A DNA stretch of 64,000 nucleotides from Phoronis australis (taxonomy: Eukaryota > Phoronida > Phoronidae), in contig NMRA01000360.1 in NCBI GenBank assembly GCA_002633005.1, positions 314,758-378,757 on the forward strand, read 5' to 3'. Position numbers and translations under genes: made by a program. Below the pieces are notes generated by a model that was not told the origin of the DNA, ran no database searches, and saw only the letters and a list, made by a program, of their open reading frames with translations. This document shows, piece by piece, positions 43,253 through 64,000 of the stretch; within the stretch, counting starts at the first letter, position 1, and each line of letters starts with the position of its first letter.

Positions 43253-46200
43253 GAGCAATGTGGACATTATGATTGGCCATCAATGTTGTTGACCCAACAA
43301 CTGAGAAACTGCGGACGTTCTGTGTAGTATGCGAATAGTTACCTCGTTGCAAAGGTTTTTTCTAATGCTTGTGAACAGAATTTTTAGATATACCGTAATT
43401 AGTATCAGAGCGGCACATTTTTTTGAAGAGAAGGTGGGGATGATTCTTTTATCTTGCCTTTTGCCCTCAAATAAAAGATCTGCCTTGGTGCATTGTGAAT
43501 GCACATCTAGTCGCCACAACAGCATCAGCGTAATAACTGTTCCTAACCCATGACAGTCTAGCCAGATCAAAGATAATCCGCAGGTATACATAAAAACACC
43601 ACACTGTTCTCAGTCACAGTGTCGAGAAACCTTGACAAGTTTTAGGATTTTTGTCGATTTGAGATGTATAGGCCATGATGAATGTATCACTGTGCAAAAA
43701 GCCCATTCTTTTACTAGTAGGATTAGTTCTAGGAATTCTCACTTTTATGAGACCATTTGAACAGGTAGTGACACCTGCCAAATAAACAAAGGAATTTTGA
43801 TCAACCTTTGCCAGCAACTTTGTCAGCTAACTTTGTGACTTGATTTTCTGACTTAATTGCCTACCTTGTGACTGGACGTTTGAGGCCAAGGTATATACCG
43901 GTGCTGACTGTCAAGATATTTCTTTTTAACAAGCTTCCGTTGCACAAAATCACCAAAGAGCTCTTATATTCATGAACTATCGGTCATTGTTTACAAATTT
44001 CCACTCCATGACACATGTATACCGGTACATGTAGCCATGTTTGAGCAGACTAAGATTTTTCTTCTGTAGTTATTTTTTCTTATGAATTCGAAAAAATGGT
44101 TATGCCGCGAAACCACAAGACGTTGCTTTGTCCATGGAGGAGCCTGGTGTTGCATCATCATCAGAGTATGTGTAGGGAATCTGAAATAAAATGCCTCACT
44201 GCTATCTTCATATAAGTTGTATCACAAAGGACAATCTGGGTCAGCTGTAGGCAGTCTTGGGCTAATTGTACTCCATTGCAATTTTTATTGATCTATGGTT
44301 ATTCAAGTAAATACCAGTCTGGTCATCTTGTAAGCTATATGACTGAAGTCACGTGTATGTGTTATTTCCAACTGCTAGTGTTTTAATTGGCATACTAGAA
44401 CTTTTTATCCTGGCAATTTTATCCAATTTTTTTTTTGTTTCACGAGTACTGCTTCAGTGCTTTGATTATCGGAGTGGGACATTTGTTACTCCCTGCCTGG
44501 TCAACATATATTGACCTTCAATCATGCTGGGTATTGTCGCAGGAAGTTTTCTGAATGAGGGCCCATGGGTTCAGCTGAGGACAGAAAATAACTTTCTGTA
44601 GTTTGTATCCAGTTTAATGAATGAATGTATAAATGGCAAGCACTGAACATGGATAAGAATTGGTAAAGGGACTATTGATCTAAAAGGTGAAGCTTACACC
44701 TAGAAATTTCAAGGCAGTGTTGTGGATTTGTGGTAAAATTTCACCAATTTTGTATATAAATAATTGCCAAAATTGCCCTTTGTTTTTCAGAAGCTGCTAT
44801 TTTCGGAAATGCGTGTCCTTTTCCAGATATTGTGTGGTGGTTGCCATGGTCCGAACAGAACTTGAACATGGAAAAAGCATTAATTTGGTGTTACATATCT
44901 TTTATGGAAAACTAAAATTCAATTATCCACGACGTGACAAACGTAGAACAAAAAATATTTGAACTTTTTAGACGTAATAAACTAATTCGTATTACGAAAC
45001 TTCAGTTGATATAGTCTTGCTAAACATAAATCAGTTATAGTGGATTGGTGTTGGATAGCAGACGATGTATAATCCAGTCCATGCAGACGAATCTGAGACT
45101 GGTTTCCATTCAATATCGTCATTTTGGCGCAGGGCTATGGTTAATTAAACAGTTGGATGTCACGCCCTGCAGTATAATTCACATTGTCTTTTGTAAACTC
45201 GGACACGATAAAATGAATGAAGCAGAAAGCTTACTGTTTCTTACTTCATTAGCTAGCCCTGGCACTTTGTCGTTTTAGAAAATTTGTATCGAGGTCGTTG
45301 CCTGGTCCCCGGCTGTATTAAGTTTATGTGCATTGTCGCATAACTAGGCAGAGACCAGGTACGAAAGGGGATTGAATGATTGTGTTAAACAGGGGCACAA
45401 TTCAAGATTTCATTGTAAAATTGTTATTTTTCCCGTTCAATCCACAATCGGCGAAAGGTGCCGAGTGACGTGTGCTTGTTCGTTATTACTACCGATCATT
45501 TTTACTTGCGATTCTTTTTACTAGCGATCATTTTACTAGAGATCATTTTTACTAGCGATCATTTTTGCTAGTGATCATTTTTTACTAGCAATATTGGCGT
45601 GGCGGTGAAGTTTCCCCCTCACGATTAGGTGTGTGGCGGTATGATTTACGAGTGGCGGGGCCAAAAAGGAGCATGGCGGGCCGCCCAGAAGTTTACACGC
45701 AGGGGAAGCCCTGTCCAATATACGCCCATACAAAGGGCAGCATCCGATGCTAAGAAAACTCATAAGACTCTACTCGAAGTCTTGGGTAGAATCTGAGGTT
45801 GCCAATTCAAAGTTGAAGTTGCCAAAAAATTTAGTTCCATAAATATCTAACAGGGGTCTTGTTTTTCAAAGCAGCACTTCTAATAACTTTAAACAGATCC
45901 TAGCAAACTGAAGTCATCTCTTAGACGAAATATTTTTTTTTCGACCTGTCAGAGTGCTTTTCTTGGAAAAGTGGTTCTGTATGGCCATCGGCAAGTGCTA
46001 CTGGAAGAAATAGGAAAAATGGGTTGCACTCTGTGCTGTGTGTCCACAACACATTGTTTTCACCGGACACATAAGAAAGGTTTTTTGACTGGCGCCATAA
46101 TCATGGACATCATTAAAAACTATTTGCTTACGTATCAACGCACTGTGTTGTCTGTTAAGTGTATGATTTTTACAATATTGTTATGGTGGAGGTAAGTCGT

Positions 46201-46614
46201 GTTTATTGAAGAAGAGAGCTGATGAAATGCCACTGTCAAATCTTGCAATCTGGGATATGTGTAAAGTTATCAACAACTCTGACAGTGTACCGAAGACTGA
46301 CAGTTTTCTCTCTAATACACTACTTGAAAATTGACATCGTTTGAAGTTACTTGAAGCACATCACACGATTTTACTGGTTTTACGTCTTTCAGTTTTAGTT
46401 TCATTTTACTTGTCGTGTTAGTTTACAAGTGAACTCTTCAGTAATGGCTGTGGGCCTTGGGCTTTAGTAGTTGTCAGCTGGGTCTTTATTTAGGTCTAAG
46501 AAAATTTTAATTTTAATCCTTTTTAGTTTCAGGTGGTGTTTTTTAAAGACAAGAGTCATGTTGAGGAAAAGAATGTGATCACACTTGTAAGGCACTTGAG
46601 TGTTTTTTGTACAG
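43253..46614. other. Upstream region of the CHD gene
   Basis: No coding exon is recognised. A tandem run of GATCATTTTTACTAGC-like units lies at 45488-45594. The first CHD coding exon begins right after a splice acceptor, so one or more non-coding 5' exons and the promoter must lie here or further upstream; I cannot place them. Confidence 0.4.
45488..45594. repeat. 17-bp tandem repeat, about six units
   Basis: Units of GATCATTTTTACTAGC with small length changes repeat head to tail. Confidence 0.8.
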
Positions 46615-46615
46615 A

Positions 46616-63881
<17,266 letters not shown>

Positions 63882-64000
63882 GTGGGTAGACTAGGATCTG
63901 CACTGTTCTTAGCTGGGATGGGTGATCATAGTGCCAGTGGTGGGCACTGGTGTAATGCACTTAAATTTGTTACTGTGTAGTTTGTTCTGCTGCATTGAAA

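Overview
This is animal nuclear DNA. Genes are split into short exons with GT-AG introns of a few hundred bases to several kilobases. There is no operon structure, and the non-coding sequence is rich in microsatellites, minisatellites, MITE-like elements and tRNA-like SINEs. The two recognisable proteins are bilaterian Rab2 and a class III CHD remodeller. A marine invertebrate with high heterozygosity (cephalochordate, hemichordate, echinoderm or mollusc) would fit, but the species cannot be fixed from sequence alone. Several single-N gaps sit exactly between near-identical tandem copies. This suggests unmerged haplotypes in the assembly.

Layout. 1-7.1 kb: no recognised gene; a possible 3'UTR end near 1.55 kb and a 1.7-kb repeat present twice around an N. 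7.2-26.6 kb: a complete eight-exon RAB2 gene on the + strand (212 aa). Its introns hold two copies of a TIR element with 6-bp target-site duplications, a TA-flanked MITE containing a 35-bp tandem array, a Harbinger-like MITE, minisatellites and SINE-like pieces. 26.6-46.6 kb: an intergenic stretch of about 20 kb with no convincing gene. It holds two more N-linked duplications, a foldback element of about 550 bp, a CpG-rich open frame of unknown nature, and SINE-like copies. 46.6-63.9 kb: the + strand 5' two thirds of a single CHD6/7/8/9 (kismet) gene, running off the right edge. Visible parts are the Q-rich N-terminus, basic and acidic linkers, two chromodomains, most of the Snf2 ATPase and the start of the post-helicase region. 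The exons for the first ATPase lobe, including the Walker A motif, are absent at an N gap. One exon occurs twice around another N.

Biology. RAB2 is a small GTPase of ER-Golgi and late endosomal traffic; the CHD protein is a nuclear chromatin remodeller. They do not share a pathway. Their neighbouring head-to-tail order is itself informative: in human, RAB2A lies beside CHD7 and RAB2B beside CHD8. The window therefore appears to preserve the single ancestral RAB2-CHD pair that existed before vertebrate genome duplication. I found no CRISPR array, prokaryotic defence system, rRNA, intact tRNA or intact transposase, and no clear novel multi-gene system.
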